This document shows, one piece after another, positions 42,058 through 50,937 of a stretch of 64,000 bases of DNA (position 1 is its first letter; the number at the start of each line of letters is the position of its first letter). A model generated the notes under the pieces. It searched no databases and had not been told where the DNA came from. It was given only the letters and a program-made list of their open reading frames with translations. A program made the translations under genes and the position numbers. The stretch comes from CAWGGS01 sp046704745 (GTDB taxonomy: Bacteria; Desulfobacterota; Desulfobulbia; Desulfobulbales; Desulfocapsaceae): assembly GCA_046704745.1 (NCBI GenBank), contig JBJKRL010000072.1, positions 36,494 to 100,493 of the forward strand. The letters run 5' to 3'.

Positions 42058-43377
42058 ATGCCAGAAAGCAGCATCAACATCAAAGGAAAAAGGAAAAGCC
42101 TGTTCATAGACAAGGTGAAAGAGATCCTCCCTGAAGGTGGAAATCTCAATCTCTGTCTTACCTGCGGCGCCTGTGCCTCCGGTTGTCCGGCCTCCGGACT
42201 TGAGGGCATGGATCCGCGTAAATTTCTCCGTATGGCGGCACTGGGAATGGACGAGGAACTCACCACCACACCCTGGGTATGGATGTGTACCATGTGCCAG
42301 CGTTGCATCTACGTCTGTCCGATGCAGATCGATATCCCGCAGCTGGTGTTCAACGCCAGAGCTGCCTGGCCGCGTGATGAGCGGCCCAAAGGAATCCGAG
42401 CTTCCTGCGACATGGCCATGCGTACCGATTCCAACAGCGCCATGGGGACCTCGCCTGACGACTTCATTTTCGTCGTTGAGGATGTCCTGGAAGAATATAA
42501 AGAAGCTCAGCCGGAGTTCGCAGACATGAAGGCCCCCATCGACAGGGTCGGGGCTCATTTTTTTCTGAATCAGAACTCCCGTGAGCCGGTGACCGAACCC
42601 GATGAGCTGGTGCCGTTATGGAAGATCCTGCACCTTGCCGGTGTCGACTGGACCTACGGCAGTAAGGGATGGGCCGCAGAAAATTATTGCCTGTTCCTGG
42701 CTGACAACAAGTGCTGGGAGCATGTTACCAGGGTGTCAGCCAAACAGGCGGACGATCTCGGGTGCAAGGTCTTTCTCAATACCGAGTGAGGACACATAAC
42801 ATTCTCAGTCCGGGCTGGACTGAAAAAATTCGGTATCGAACATAAATTCGAGGTGGCATCTATTTATCAGTACTATGCCAAGTGGATCCGGGAAGGAAGA
42901 TTGAAGGTGAATGCCGATTGGAATAAGAATTTGAAGGTCAAGTTTACCGTTCAGGACCCGTGCCAGATCATCAGGAAGAGTTACGGTGATGCAGCGGCCG
43001 ACGATCTGAGGTTTGTCGTCAAGTCGGTGGTGGGCGAGGAAAATTTCATCGATATGACGCCCAATAAATCGAATAACTACTGCTGTGGCGGCGGAGGAGG
43101 TTTTCTCCAGTCAGGCTATACCGATGCACGCCGAGCCTACGGCAAGGTTAAGTTCGACCAGATCGTGGCCACCGGTGCCGATTACTGTATCACCGGCTGC
43201 CATAACTGTCATGCCCAGGTCCATGATCTGGCCCACCATTTCGGTGGAGCCTACAACACCGTCCATCTCTGGACCGTTATTTGTCTTGCCTTGGGCATCC
43301 TTGGTCCCAATGAACGGTCCTACCTGGGAGACGACTTAAGAGAAGTAAACGTTTTTCATCCCGAGACCGCCCTGTAG
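42058..43377 (+). CDS. HdrC-HdrB fusion selenoprotein (Sec at in-frame UGA)
   Basis: 439 residues if UGA 42787-42789 is read as selenocysteine (residue 244). N-terminal HdrC-like domain: CLTCGACASGCPASG and CTMCQRCIYVCP, two [4Fe-4S] sets. First CCG domain ends FLNTE-U-GHITFSVRAG, where homologous proteins have ECGH. Second CCG domain: DPCQIIRKS, NYCCGGGGGF, TGCHNCHAQV. Reading stops at 42787 otherwise, leaving the 174-codon remainder in the same frame with no gap. A 7-bp hairpin, TCAGTCC-gggct-GGACTGA, starts 15 bases after UGA. This subunit carries the unusual CCG-type cluster that in Hdr complexes reduces disulfide-like or other acceptors. It follows the TusA-like gene and precedes metF-like. 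Confidence 0.9.
42787..42823 (+). promoter_or_regulatory. In-frame UGA with SECIS-like hairpin
   Basis: UGA at 42787-42789, then a stem TCAGTCC (42805-42811), loop GGGCT (42812-42816) and GGACTGA (42817-42823). Loop distance of about 22 bases from UGA and G in the first loop positions fit bacterial SECIS elements. It lies inside the coding sequence, as expected for SelB-dependent Sec insertion. Confidence 0.75.
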
Positions 43378-43436
43378 GGCATGAGGGAGGAAAATGAAGA
43401 TATGAAAAAAATGGGATTTGGAGGCAAGAGAACCGC

Positions 43437-44309
43437 ATGAGTTTTCAGAAACGATTACAAGCAAAGGAATTTGTCGTGCTGGCCGAGATGCATACACCCA
43501 AGGGCGTTAATATTTCGAGGTTGATCACCGATGCGCGACGGATGAAAGGCAGGGTTGATGCCATCGTCGTCCCCGACATGGACAACGGCATCATGCGCAT
43601 GAGCGCCCTGGCCGGTGCGGTACTGATGCAGCAGCAGGGAGTGGAAGCGATTATCCATGTCTACTGCCGCGACCGTAACCGCATGGCCCTTCAGGGCGAC
43701 ATCCTGGCCGCACATGTCCTGGGCATCCAGAACCTGATCGTCGTTCACAGTACCGACATGAGCCAGAGTGATCATATTGATGCCAAACCAGTGGATGACC
43801 TAAGCGAAATCGGCCTGGTGGAAGCAATCCAAACGTTGAATAACGGCAAAGACCTGGGCGGCTTTGATCTGGACGGCGCTCCCAGTCTCACTGCCGGCTG
43901 TACCATCGCTCCGTGCGAAAACGATGCGGCACTTGCGGCTGAGCTTGCCGAAGCAAAGAGAAAGATCGATGCCGGTGCAAGCTTCGTCATCGCCCCGCCG
44001 GTTTTCGACATCGAGCGGTTTGCCGATTTCATGGACAAGGCAGGAGGGCTTGGCGTTCCGGTTATTCCTACCATATTTCTCATAAAATCCCTCGCCATTG
44101 CCCAATACATTGCAAACAACGAACCTGGTGTTCAGCTCTCCGACGATCTGATCAGGCGGATCCGTAAATCTCCGAATCGGGAGACGGAAGGGATCCGGAT
44201 CGCCGGCGAGACCATTGCAGCTGTTAAGGACATGGCCCAGGGCGTGATGATCCAGACGCTTGGGTGGGAGCATCGCCTTCCGTCCATCCTGGATGTTGCA
44301 GGTCTGTAA
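43437..44309 (+). CDS. MetF-like methylenetetrahydrofolate reductase paralogue
   Basis: 290 residues. TIM-barrel MetF family: FVVLAEMHTPKGVN (catalytic-region acidic residue), VPDMDNGIMRMSALAGAVLMQQQG, HVYCRDRNRMALQGDILAAHVLGIQNL, and VIPTIFLIKSLAIAQYIANNEPGV. It is shorter than the MetF at 48565 and diverges from it. A second MetF in one operon is unusual; it may use a different C1 donor or be a structural partner. GGAGG is 12 bases upstream, and a 19-codon ORF ends in ATGA over its start, suggesting translational coupling. Confidence 0.8.
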   Translation: MSFQKRLQAKEFVVLAEMHTPKGVNISRLITDARRMKGRVDAIVVPDMDNGIMRMSALAGAVLMQQQGVEAIIHVYCRDRNRMALQGDILAAHVLGIQNLIVVHSTDMSQSDHIDAKPVDDLSEIGLVEAIQTLNNGKDLGGFDLDGAPSLTAGCTIAPCENDAALAAELAEAKRKIDAGASFVIAPPVFDIERFADFMDKAGGLGVPVIPTIFLIKSLAIAQYIANNEPGVQLSDDLIRRIRKSPNRETEGIRIAGETIAAVKDMAQGVMIQTLGWEHRLPSILDVAGL

Positions 44310-44378
44310 CGAATGAATCTGCGGCAATCAATCATGAAGAGTAATTTTCGTTCTACTCAGCACTATCGGTGATAATAT

Positions 44379-47300
44379 ATGTCTGAAATCAAGGAAAATA
44401 ACAAAATACAGCCCGTTAACAAGGTGCTGGTCATAGGCGGCGGTCTCGGCGGAATACGCACAGCCCTGGATCTGGCGGAAGCCGAGAAGGACGTCATTCT
44501 GGTGGACAAGTCCTATGCCATCGGCGGTCTGATGACCCAGCTGGACAGGACCTTTCCCACCAACAACTGCGACCTCTGTACCCTGTCGCCGAATCTCTCC
44601 GAGAGCGCCCGGGAGCAGCATATCGATCTCCTGACCCTTACCACGGTCACGGATGTCAAGGGTGACAAGGGGAATTTTACCGTATCGTTGACTACGGCGC
44701 CCCGCTATATCAATCAGGATAAATGTACTGCCTGCGGCGAATGCTACAAGGCGTTTCCCGAATGTGTCCGTTTCACCCCCGGCCTGGATCACCGGGCGCC
44801 GACCTGTATGCGTTATCCTCAGGCGACCCCCCAGGCTTTCTCCATCGATCTGGAAAAATGTTCCGATATCATTGCCTTGACCAATGTCTGTCCGGCCGGT
44901 GCGATCAACCCCGACGACATCGGTCTGAAGCAGGAGGTCCAGGTTGGCGCCATTGTTCTCTCTTCGGGGGCCGAGCTTTTCGATCCCAGCGGCCTCGACT
45001 ATCTGTCCTACGCAACCGAGCCGGACGTGGTGACCAACCTGGAATATGAACGGATCATGTCCGCCTCCGGACCGACCATGGGCAAATTGATTCGTCCATC
45101 CAACGGTGAGCAACCGAAGAAGGTCGCCTGGATTCAGTGTATCGGTTCCCGCGGCCTGCAAAAAGGGGCGGCAACCTACTGTTCCAGCGCCTGCTGCATG
45201 ATAGCGTTGAAAGAGGCCATCGTCACCAAAGAGCGCTTCCAGGACGATATCGAGACCACGATTTTTTACATGGACATGAGGACATTTGGAAAGGATTACG
45301 AGCTTTATTGCGACAGGGCCAAAAACAAGCACGGCGTACGTTTTGTCCGCAGCCGGCCCCACAGCGTTTTGAAGTCTCCCGAGGGCGACGGCCTGCGTCT
45401 CATGTATACCACCGATGATGAAAGCAGTCAGAAGATCGAGGACTTTGATATGGTGGTGCTGTCAACAGGTTTCAAGATCGCAGGCGACGTTCGGAAACTT
45501 ACCCAGACCATGGGCCTGGAGCTGAATCCTTCGGGCTTTGCGGTGACCAAAGAATTCAACCAGGTGGAGACATCGCGTCCGGGTATCTATGTCTGCGGTA
45601 TGAGCGAAAGTCCGAAAGACATCCCGGAGACCATGGTTCAGGCCAGCGCCGCCGCCTGCATGGCAGGAATGGATCTGCAAGCTTCTAAAGATGCATCGGA
45701 TGGCGAAATGGTCGAAGAGAGGGACGTTGTGGGCGAAGAACTGCGCATCGGTGTCTTCGTCTGCGATTGCGGCGAAAATATCGGTGGCGTGGTCGATGTC
45801 ACTGAGGTGGTCGACTTTGCCAAGACCCTGCCTCATGTGGCGGTGGCTGAGCTGAAAGGCCATGGCTGCAGCCGGGAGTCCATAAAACAAATTATCGAAA
45901 GCATTACCAGCGAGAAACTGAACCGGGTGGTTATCGGCGGCTGTTCTCCCCGTACCCATGAGGCCAAGTTCCAGGAGGCCTTGCGCATGGCGGGCCTCAA
46001 CAAATACCTGGTGGAGATGGCCAATATCCGCGACCAGGCCACCTGGGTCCATGCCCATCTGCCCCTGAAGGCCACGCAAAAGGCGAAAGACCTGATCGCC
46101 ATGGCGGTAGGTGCGGTCGCCCAGTCGCATCCATTAGTGGATCATAGTCTGCCGATCAACAAAGATGTCCTGGTGGTGGGTGGCGGTGTAACCGGCATGA
46201 CTTCGGCGCTGAGACTGGCCGATCAAGGTTTCAAGGTCTATTTAGCCGAAAAATCAGGGGAATTGGGCGGTATGTCCAGGAAGATCCATACCACCCTCGG
46301 CGGGACTCCTGTGCGTCCTTATGTCGACGAGTTGATCAAAAGGACCACCGCCCATGCCAATATCCAGGTGATCACCCGGTCCATCATTGTCGATCACAGC
46401 GGCATGCCAGGCATGTTCAAGACCGGTATGCAGGTCGGCCCACAGATGTTCTACCGGACCATCCAGCACGGGGCGACCATCCTGGCCACCGGAGCGCTCA
46501 GCAACAAGCCGGAACTTTATCTCCTTGGGAAATCCGAAGCAGTCGCCACACAACTGGAGACTGATGCCCTGATTGCAGAAAATCCTGAAACAGTAAAAAG
46601 CTGGGACAATGTGGTGATGATCCAGTGTGTCGGTTCCAGGACGCCGGAGAACCCGAACTGTTCGCGCATCTGCTGTCAGACCGCAATCAAAAACGCTCTA
46701 CGCATCCGCGAAATCAATCCGGAGGCCAGGATATTCGTCCTCTATCGGGATATGCGCACCTACGGCTTCCAGGAAGAGTACTACCTGGAAGCCCGCAAAA
46801 AAGGTGTAATCTTCGCCCGTTATTCGCTGGATAATCCGCCAGGTGTTGAGGCTTCCGGCGCCCAGGTGGAGGTCACCTTCACAGATCCGATTCTCGGTCG
46901 TCCGATCACGGTGACCGCCGACCGCCTCTGTCTTTCCACCGGCCTGATCGCCGATGAGGATTCCAACGAGGATTTGGCCAGGATCTTCAAACTGCCGAGG
47001 ACCCATGACGGCTTTTTTCTTGAAGATCATGTCAAACTGCGGCCGGTGGACCTGCCTGTGCCCGGATTCTATGTCGCCGGTTGTGCCCACAGTCCGAAGA
47101 CGATAAGGGAGAGCGTAACCCAGGCCCAGGCGGTCGCATCGCGTGCTCAGTCACTGTTGGCCCGTGATGCAATCACCCTTGGCGCCAACGTGGCCCGGGT
47201 TGACAGTACCCGCTGTGCCGCCTGTCTCATCTGTGTCCGGGCCTGTCCGTTCGACATCCCGTTCATCAACGCCGACGGCTATTCAGAAATCGATCCGGCC

Positions 47301-47423
47301 AAATGTCATGGATGCGGTCTGTGCGCGTCGGAATGCCCGGCAAAGGCCATCCAGTTGATGCAGTTTGAGGATGACCGGATCGTGGCCAAACTGGAACAAC
47401 TTTTTGAAAGGATGGTTGCCTAA
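44379..47423 (+). CDS. hdrA: Heterodisulfide reductase subunit A-like protein, double-length
   Basis: 1014 residues. First FAD module (VLVIGGGLGGIRTALDLA; PTNNCDLCTLSPNL) with an inserted ferredoxin-like part (CTACGECYKAFPEC ... NVCPAGAI). Then an HdrA-specific segment (FVCDCGENIGGVVDV, GHGCSRE, GGCSPRTHE) about residues 455-560. Second FAD module starts at about 590 (VLVVGGGVTGMTSALRLA). C-terminal ferredoxin holds two [4Fe-4S] clusters (CAACLICVRACPF, CHGCGLCASECPA). It is the flavin-based electron distribution subunit for HdrB, MvhD and MetF. Its stop overlaps mvhD by one base. Confidence 0.94.
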   Translation: MSEIKENNKIQPVNKVLVIGGGLGGIRTALDLAEAEKDVILVDKSYAIGGLMTQLDRTFPTNNCDLCTLSPNLSESAREQHIDLLTLTTVTDVKGDKGNFTVSLTTAPRYINQDKCTACGECYKAFPECVRFTPGLDHRAPTCMRYPQATPQAFSIDLEKCSDIIALTNVCPAGAINPDDIGLKQEVQVGAIVLSSGAELFDPSGLDYLSYATEPDVVTNLEYERIMSASGPTMGKLIRPSNGEQPKKVAWIQCIGSRGLQKGAATYCSSACCMIALKEAIVTKERFQDDIETTIFYMDMRTFGKDYELYCDRAKNKHGVRFVRSRPHSVLKSPEGDGLRLMYTTDDESSQKIEDFDMVVLSTGFKIAGDVRKLTQTMGLELNPSGFAVTKEFNQVETSRPGIYVCGMSESPKDIPETMVQASAAACMAGMDLQASKDASDGEMVEERDVVGEELRIGVFVCDCGENIGGVVDVTEVVDFAKTLPHVAVAELKGHGCSRESIKQIIESITSEKLNRVVIGGCSPRTHEAKFQEALRMAGLNKYLVEMANIRDQATWVHAHLPLKATQKAKDLIAMAVGAVAQSHPLVDHSLPINKDVLVVGGGVTGMTSALRLADQGFKVYLAEKSGELGGMSRKIHTTLGGTPVRPYVDELIKRTTAHANIQVITRSIIVDHSGMPGMFKTGMQVGPQMFYRTIQHGATILATGALSNKPELYLLGKSEAVATQLETDALIAENPETVKSWDNVVMIQCVGSRTPENPNCSRICCQTAIKNALRIREINPEARIFVLYRDMRTYGFQEEYYLEARKKGVIFARYSLDNPPGVEASGAQVEVTFTDPILGRPITVTADRLCLSTGLIADEDSNEDLARIFKLPRTHDGFFLEDHVKLRPVDLPVPGFYVAGCAHSPKTIRESVTQAQAVASRAQSLLARDAITLGANVARVDSTRCAACLICVRACPFDIPFINADGYSEIDPAKCHGCGLCASECPAKAIQLMQFEDDRIVAKLEQLFERMVA

Positions 47424-47875
47424 TGGAAAATTTCGAACCGACCATAGTGGCCTTCTGCTGTCACTATTGTGCCTATACAGCTGCAGATATGGCGGGAAGC
47501 CAACGGCTTGTCTATCCGCCGAATGTTAAGATTATCCGGGTGCCCTGCTCGGGAAAGGTCGATGCACTGCATATCGTAAAGGCCTTTGAAAAGGGGGCCG
47601 ACGGCGTCTATGTCGCCGGCTGTCTGGATGGAGACTGCCACTTTAAAAACGGCAATACCCGCGCTGGGCGCCGGGTCGAGTATGTCCAGAAGTATCTCGA
47701 TGAGATCGGCATCGGCGGCGAGAGGCTGTCCATGGTCAATATGTCCGCCGGGATGGGATATCGTTTTGCCGAAATCGCAACGGAAATTACCGAGAAAATT
47801 CGCACACTGGGACCGAGCCCAATCCATGCAACGCTTGTGGCTGCAGGCCCTGCAGAAAAGAGTGTGTCCGTATAA
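47423..47875 (+). CDS. mvhD: MvhD-type iron-sulfur electron-transfer subunit
   Basis: 150 residues. MvhD/FlpD family: FCCHYCAYTAADMAG, RVPCSGKVD and AGCLDGDCHF provide the cysteines for a [2Fe-2S] cluster. It connects HdrA to a hydrogenase, formate dehydrogenase or NAD(P)H donor; here it lies between hdrA and metV. It overlaps hdrA (TAATG). The donor protein is not encoded in this window. Confidence 0.94.
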   Translation: MENFEPTIVAFCCHYCAYTAADMAGSQRLVYPPNVKIIRVPCSGKVDALHIVKAFEKGADGVYVAGCLDGDCHFKNGNTRAGRRVEYVQKYLDEIGIGGERLSMVNMSAGMGYRFAEIATEITEKIRTLGPSPIHATLVAAGPAEKSVSV

Positions 47876-47899
47876 CTATGACGAGGAGAGTTGATTACA

Positions 47900-48568
47900 A
47901 TGATTACCGCTGAACGAAAACCCTTGGAAGAATTAGTTGAATTCGTACGGCCGTTTAAACGTATCCTGCTGGTCGGTTGCAACGAGTGTGTAACGGTCTG
48001 CAGTGCCGGTGGCAGAAAGGAGGTCGGACTGCTGGCCTCCGGTCTGAAGATGGCCCTGATGCAGGGCGGCAAGGATATCGAGATCCGGGAGCACACCTTG
48101 GAGCGTCAGTGCGATCCCGAATACATCGAGGAGTTGGTGCCCTTGATAGACGGCTTCGACGCGGTCATGTCCATGGCCTGCGGCTGCGGTGTCCAGGAGG
48201 TGGCCAAGAGATTCAGGGACCGTCCTGTTTTTCCGGCTGTTAACACAAAATTCATGGGAGCCTCCGAGCGCCAGGGCGTCTGGGCCGAACGCTGCCAGGG
48301 TTGCGGCAACTGCCTTCTCGGAATAACCGGCGGCATCTGTCCGATAGCCCGCTGCTCAAAGCGGTTGATGAATGGGCCTTGCGGAGGCTCGGTGAGCGGT
48401 AAATGCGAGATCAGCCGCGACGTGGACTGTGCCTGGCAACTTATCTGGGATCGAATGAAAGAGCTGGGGCTGGAGGAGCAGTATCTGAATATCATTCCTG
48501 CAAAAGACTGGAGATCGGCCGGTGGTGGCGGTCCCCGTAAGATTATAAGAGAGGATCTGGCAGTATGA
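47900..48568 (+). CDS. metV: MetV, iron-sulfur/zinc partner of MetF
   Basis: 222 residues; ATG 47900 has GAGGAGAG nine bases upstream (an upstream TTG adds three residues). Methylene-THF reductase C-terminal-type family: GCNECVTVCSAGGRKEV, MACGCGVQEVAKRF and CQGCGNCLLGITGGICPIARCSKRLMNGPCGGS. The many cysteines suggest [4Fe-4S] and zinc sites that carry electrons from the Hdr module to MetF. The start of metF overlaps its stop (ATGA). Confidence 0.94.
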   Translation: MITAERKPLEELVEFVRPFKRILLVGCNECVTVCSAGGRKEVGLLASGLKMALMQGGKDIEIREHTLERQCDPEYIEELVPLIDGFDAVMSMACGCGVQEVAKRFRDRPVFPAVNTKFMGASERQGVWAERCQGCGNCLLGITGGICPIARCSKRLMNGPCGGSVSGKCEISRDVDCAWQLIWDRMKELGLEEQYLNIIPAKDWRSAGGGGPRKIIREDLAV

Positions 48569-49488
48569 AAACAGAAAGTAGATTGGAAAAAGTTTTAGCC
48601 TCAGGAAATCTGGCCGTCACCTCGGAATGCGGACCTCCACGTGGCTGCCAGCCGGATAAGGTGCGTGAGAAAGGAAAATTTCTTGAAGGGGTTGTGGATG
48701 CGGTCAATGTCACAGACAACCAGACGGCCATGGTTCGCATGTCCAGTCTCGCCGCCTCGGTCATCTTGAAAGAGCAGGGACTCAATCCACTGTTACAGAT
48801 GGTGTCCCGTGACCGCAATCGGCTTGCAATGCAGGCAGACATTATCGGTGCCTATTCCCTGGGGATCGACACCATGCTCTGTCTATCCGGCGACCACACC
48901 CAATTCGGTGATCATCCGATGGCGGCCAACGTCCATGATATCGATTCGATCCAGATGATCCAGATGGTGAAGACCATGCGGGACGAGGGAAAATTTCAGG
49001 GTGGTGCGGAGCTGAAAGGTGCTCCGAAGATGTTCATCGGTGCTGCCGCCAATCCTTTTGCCGATCCGTTCGAATTACGGGTGCTGCGGTTGGCCAAGAA
49101 AATTGCCGCCGGTGCCGACTTCATCCAGACCCAGTGTATCTTCAACGTCGATAAATTCGAACAATGGATGGAAATGGTCAGGGCCAGGGGGCTGCATAAA
49201 CAGTGCTATATCCTGGCAGGCATAACCCCGATGAAGTCGGTGGGGGCCGCCCGTTATATGAAGAACAAGGTGCCGGGCATGGACGTTCCTCAGGAACTGG
49301 TCGACCGGATGGGATCGGTTCCTAAGGAGAAGCAGCCCGAGGAAGGTATCGCAATCTGTGTTGAGACCATCGAACGTTTAAAGAAGGTCGAAGGGGTGGC
49401 CGGCTTCCATATTATGGCCATCGACTGGGAAGAGAAGGTCCAGGAGATCGTCGACAGGTCAGGACTGCTGCCAAGGCCGCAAGTTTGA
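48565..49488 (+). CDS. metF: Methylenetetrahydrofolate reductase
   Basis: 307 residues. TIM-barrel MetF: VTSECGPPRGCQPDKVREKG (catalytic glutamate region), VNVTDNQTAMVRMSSLAASVILKEQGLNPLLQMVSRDRNRLAMQADI, GIDTMLCLSGDHTQFGDHP, and FIQTQCIFNVDKFEQWM. It reduces methylene-THF to methyl-THF with electrons delivered through MetV and HdrA. The start overlaps metV, giving a fixed ratio. It is the last gene of the operon. Confidence 0.95.
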   Translation: MKTESRLEKVLASGNLAVTSECGPPRGCQPDKVREKGKFLEGVVDAVNVTDNQTAMVRMSSLAASVILKEQGLNPLLQMVSRDRNRLAMQADIIGAYSLGIDTMLCLSGDHTQFGDHPMAANVHDIDSIQMIQMVKTMRDEGKFQGGAELKGAPKMFIGAAANPFADPFELRVLRLAKKIAAGADFIQTQCIFNVDKFEQWMEMVRARGLHKQCYILAGITPMKSVGAARYMKNKVPGMDVPQELVDRMGSVPKEKQPEEGIAICVETIERLKKVEGVAGFHIMAIDWEEKVQEIVDRSGLLPRPQV

Positions 49489-49722
49489 TGGACTCGTATA
49501 AAACCCGATCTACGTCGTTGTATATCTGAAACGTCGATTCGCCGTATCGTGTATGTACAGCCAAATCACCGTTTCATTTACTACGCCTACTACCGAGCTT
49601 TCTCGAAGTCTGCGCTTATCGCAGAGTCCATCTGTACGCCAGAGATGACTTTTTACGAGAGCATCAAGTTTGAGGGAAATAGAGGAATTGAAAAATATAT
49701 GTGTGTAAGGAGGAATTGATCC
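49489..49722. other. Gap between hdr-metF operon and signalling operon
   Basis: 234 bp with a small hairpin TCTGCG-cttat-CGCAGA (49609-49625). No T-run follows, so this is not a clear terminator. The AAGGAGG near 49708 serves the receiver gene. Confidence 0.4.
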
Positions 49723-50109
49723 ATGGATGAGAAAAAACTTATATTGGTTGTTGACGATGACCCGGATTTGGTTGAATCACTGGCCATGAAACTTGAAAGT
49801 CAGAACTTTCGGGTCGCCAAGGCCTATGACGGTGTGGAAGGCTGGGAACAGATCAAAAAGGAAACGCCGGCACTTGTCATCCTCGATGTGATGATGCCTC
49901 GGAAGGACGGGTATGCCCTTTGTGATGAAATTAAAAAATCGGATGAATACAACGGGATTATCGTTGTTCTGTTGACCGCCGTTGCCGATGCCGTAAGCTC
50001 GACCAACTATACCCATATGGGCGGGAAGACCACCCTTGCCGACGATTATGTGCCAAAACCCATTGATCTGGATAAGCTGATGGAAATCGTAGGCGACAAT
50101 CTGCGGTAA
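49723..50109 (+). CDS. Single-domain response regulator
   Basis: 128 residues. Receiver fold with D11-D13 acidic cluster, phosphoacceptor D55 (VILDVMMP), conserved threonine in LLTAVADA and lysine in VPKPID. No output domain. ATG 49723 follows AAGGAGG. It heads a set of signalling genes (two ACT proteins and two kinases) and probably takes phosphate from one of the kinases at 51483 or 53025. A terminator lies just downstream. Confidence 0.93.
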   Translation: MDEKKLILVVDDDPDLVESLAMKLESQNFRVAKAYDGVEGWEQIKKETPALVILDVMMPRKDGYALCDEIKKSDEYNGIIVVLLTAVADAVSSTNYTHMGGKTTLADDYVPKPIDLDKLMEIVGDNLR

Positions 50110-50113
50110 ACCG

Positions 50114-50167
50114 AAGCGGGGTGCCGGTCCCTCACCGTGCCAGAAGGGGCCGGTGTCCCGCTTTTTT
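50114..50167 (+). terminator. Terminator after the receiver gene
   Basis: AAGCGGG pairs with CCCGCTT across an inner GCCGG/CCGG-rich stem (50114-50162), followed by TTTTTT (50162-50167). It lies between the receiver gene and the ACT genes, so downstream genes may be read at reduced level. Confidence 0.7.
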
Positions 50168-50177
50168 AGGATAAGCC

Positions 50178-50687
50178 ATGCAAGATTACTGTTCGGAGGA
50201 AAGCATCAACACACGTATCAGGGGTATAAAGGCCAATTCCGATCTCGTTCTGATCAATCTATTCCGTTCGCACGCAATTGGGCCGGCCCCGATATTTCTG
50301 CTGCAGGCCTTGGCTGACAACAAAATCAATATCAGCTTCCTGACACGGATAAGAACCGAGTCCGACACGACCTGCAGCTGTTGTGTGTCGATAAACGATA
50401 TAGGGCGGGTTGCATGTCTGGTGGATGAGGCGATCTCCCATGGCGAACGGGTTGAGGTAGTTCGCGGGGTAGCAGCGGTATCGGTCTTTCCCCACCATTA
50501 CCACCTTAACGTACTCGGTACTGTTGTCGGCTTACTGGGACAGAAAGGAATACCCGTTCTTGCCATGGGGACATCCCTGTCTACAGTAACCGTCGTTGTC
50601 GATTGCCGGATCCTTCCTCGTGTGGTTGCCTTATTTGGGGAGATGTTCGATCTGCCTGTCCCTCCGATGTCGGTTCCTCCGGACTGA
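50178..50687 (+). CDS. Aspartokinase-type ACT-domain protein
   Basis: 169 residues. Two ACT-like halves are suggested: LVLINLFRSHAIGPAPIFLLQALADNKINISFLTRI, with VSINDIGRVACLVDEAI; and VSVFPHHYHLNVLGTVVGLLGQKGIPVLAMGTSLSTVTVVVD. The GTSLSTVTVVV stretch is typical of aspartokinase ACT domains that bind amino acids. No kinase domain is attached. Its place among kinases suggests it senses a small ligand for them. Confidence 0.65.
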   Translation: MQDYCSEESINTRIRGIKANSDLVLINLFRSHAIGPAPIFLLQALADNKINISFLTRIRTESDTTCSCCVSINDIGRVACLVDEAISHGERVEVVRGVAAVSVFPHHYHLNVLGTVVGLLGQKGIPVLAMGTSLSTVTVVVDCRILPRVVALFGEMFDLPVPPMSVPPD

Positions 50688-50707
50688 AGGCCGAATAAGC
50701 AAGGGTG

Positions 50708-50901
50708 GTTTCCATCCGAAAACGGCGCTTTTCTCCTAACTCGTCGTTGCGCTGTCAAATTTAATCCTCGGAGGTAAGCACCTTCCGGGCATAAACTCTG
50801 ACTCCGATATTAGGTATATGCCTCAGGTTAAATTTGCCATCGCGTCTAGATGTAGAAGAGGTAAGCGAAGACTCCGAAATCCCTCGTTTCAGGATGGAAA
50901 C
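50708..50901. repeat. MITE-like element with 10-bp terminal inverted repeats, copy 2
   Basis: Ends GTTTCCATCC (50708-50717) and GGATGGAAAC (50892-50901), the same as 4206-4347. It is 52 bp longer, with extra internal sequence containing AATCCTCGGAGGTAAGCA that is also found near 37190. It lies between two same-strand ACT genes inside the operon, 36 bp before the next start. Confidence 0.8.
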
Positions 50902-50937
50902 AAGGGCAACAAACGGGCATTATTTTGAGGAAGAAAT

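Noticed and set aside
42787..42789. TGA as a frameshift or nonsense mutation splitting hdrCB into two genes
   Set aside because: The remainder continues in the same frame without loss of homologous residues, the stop sits at a conserved cysteine position, and a SECIS-like hairpin follows. Selenocysteine explains all three.
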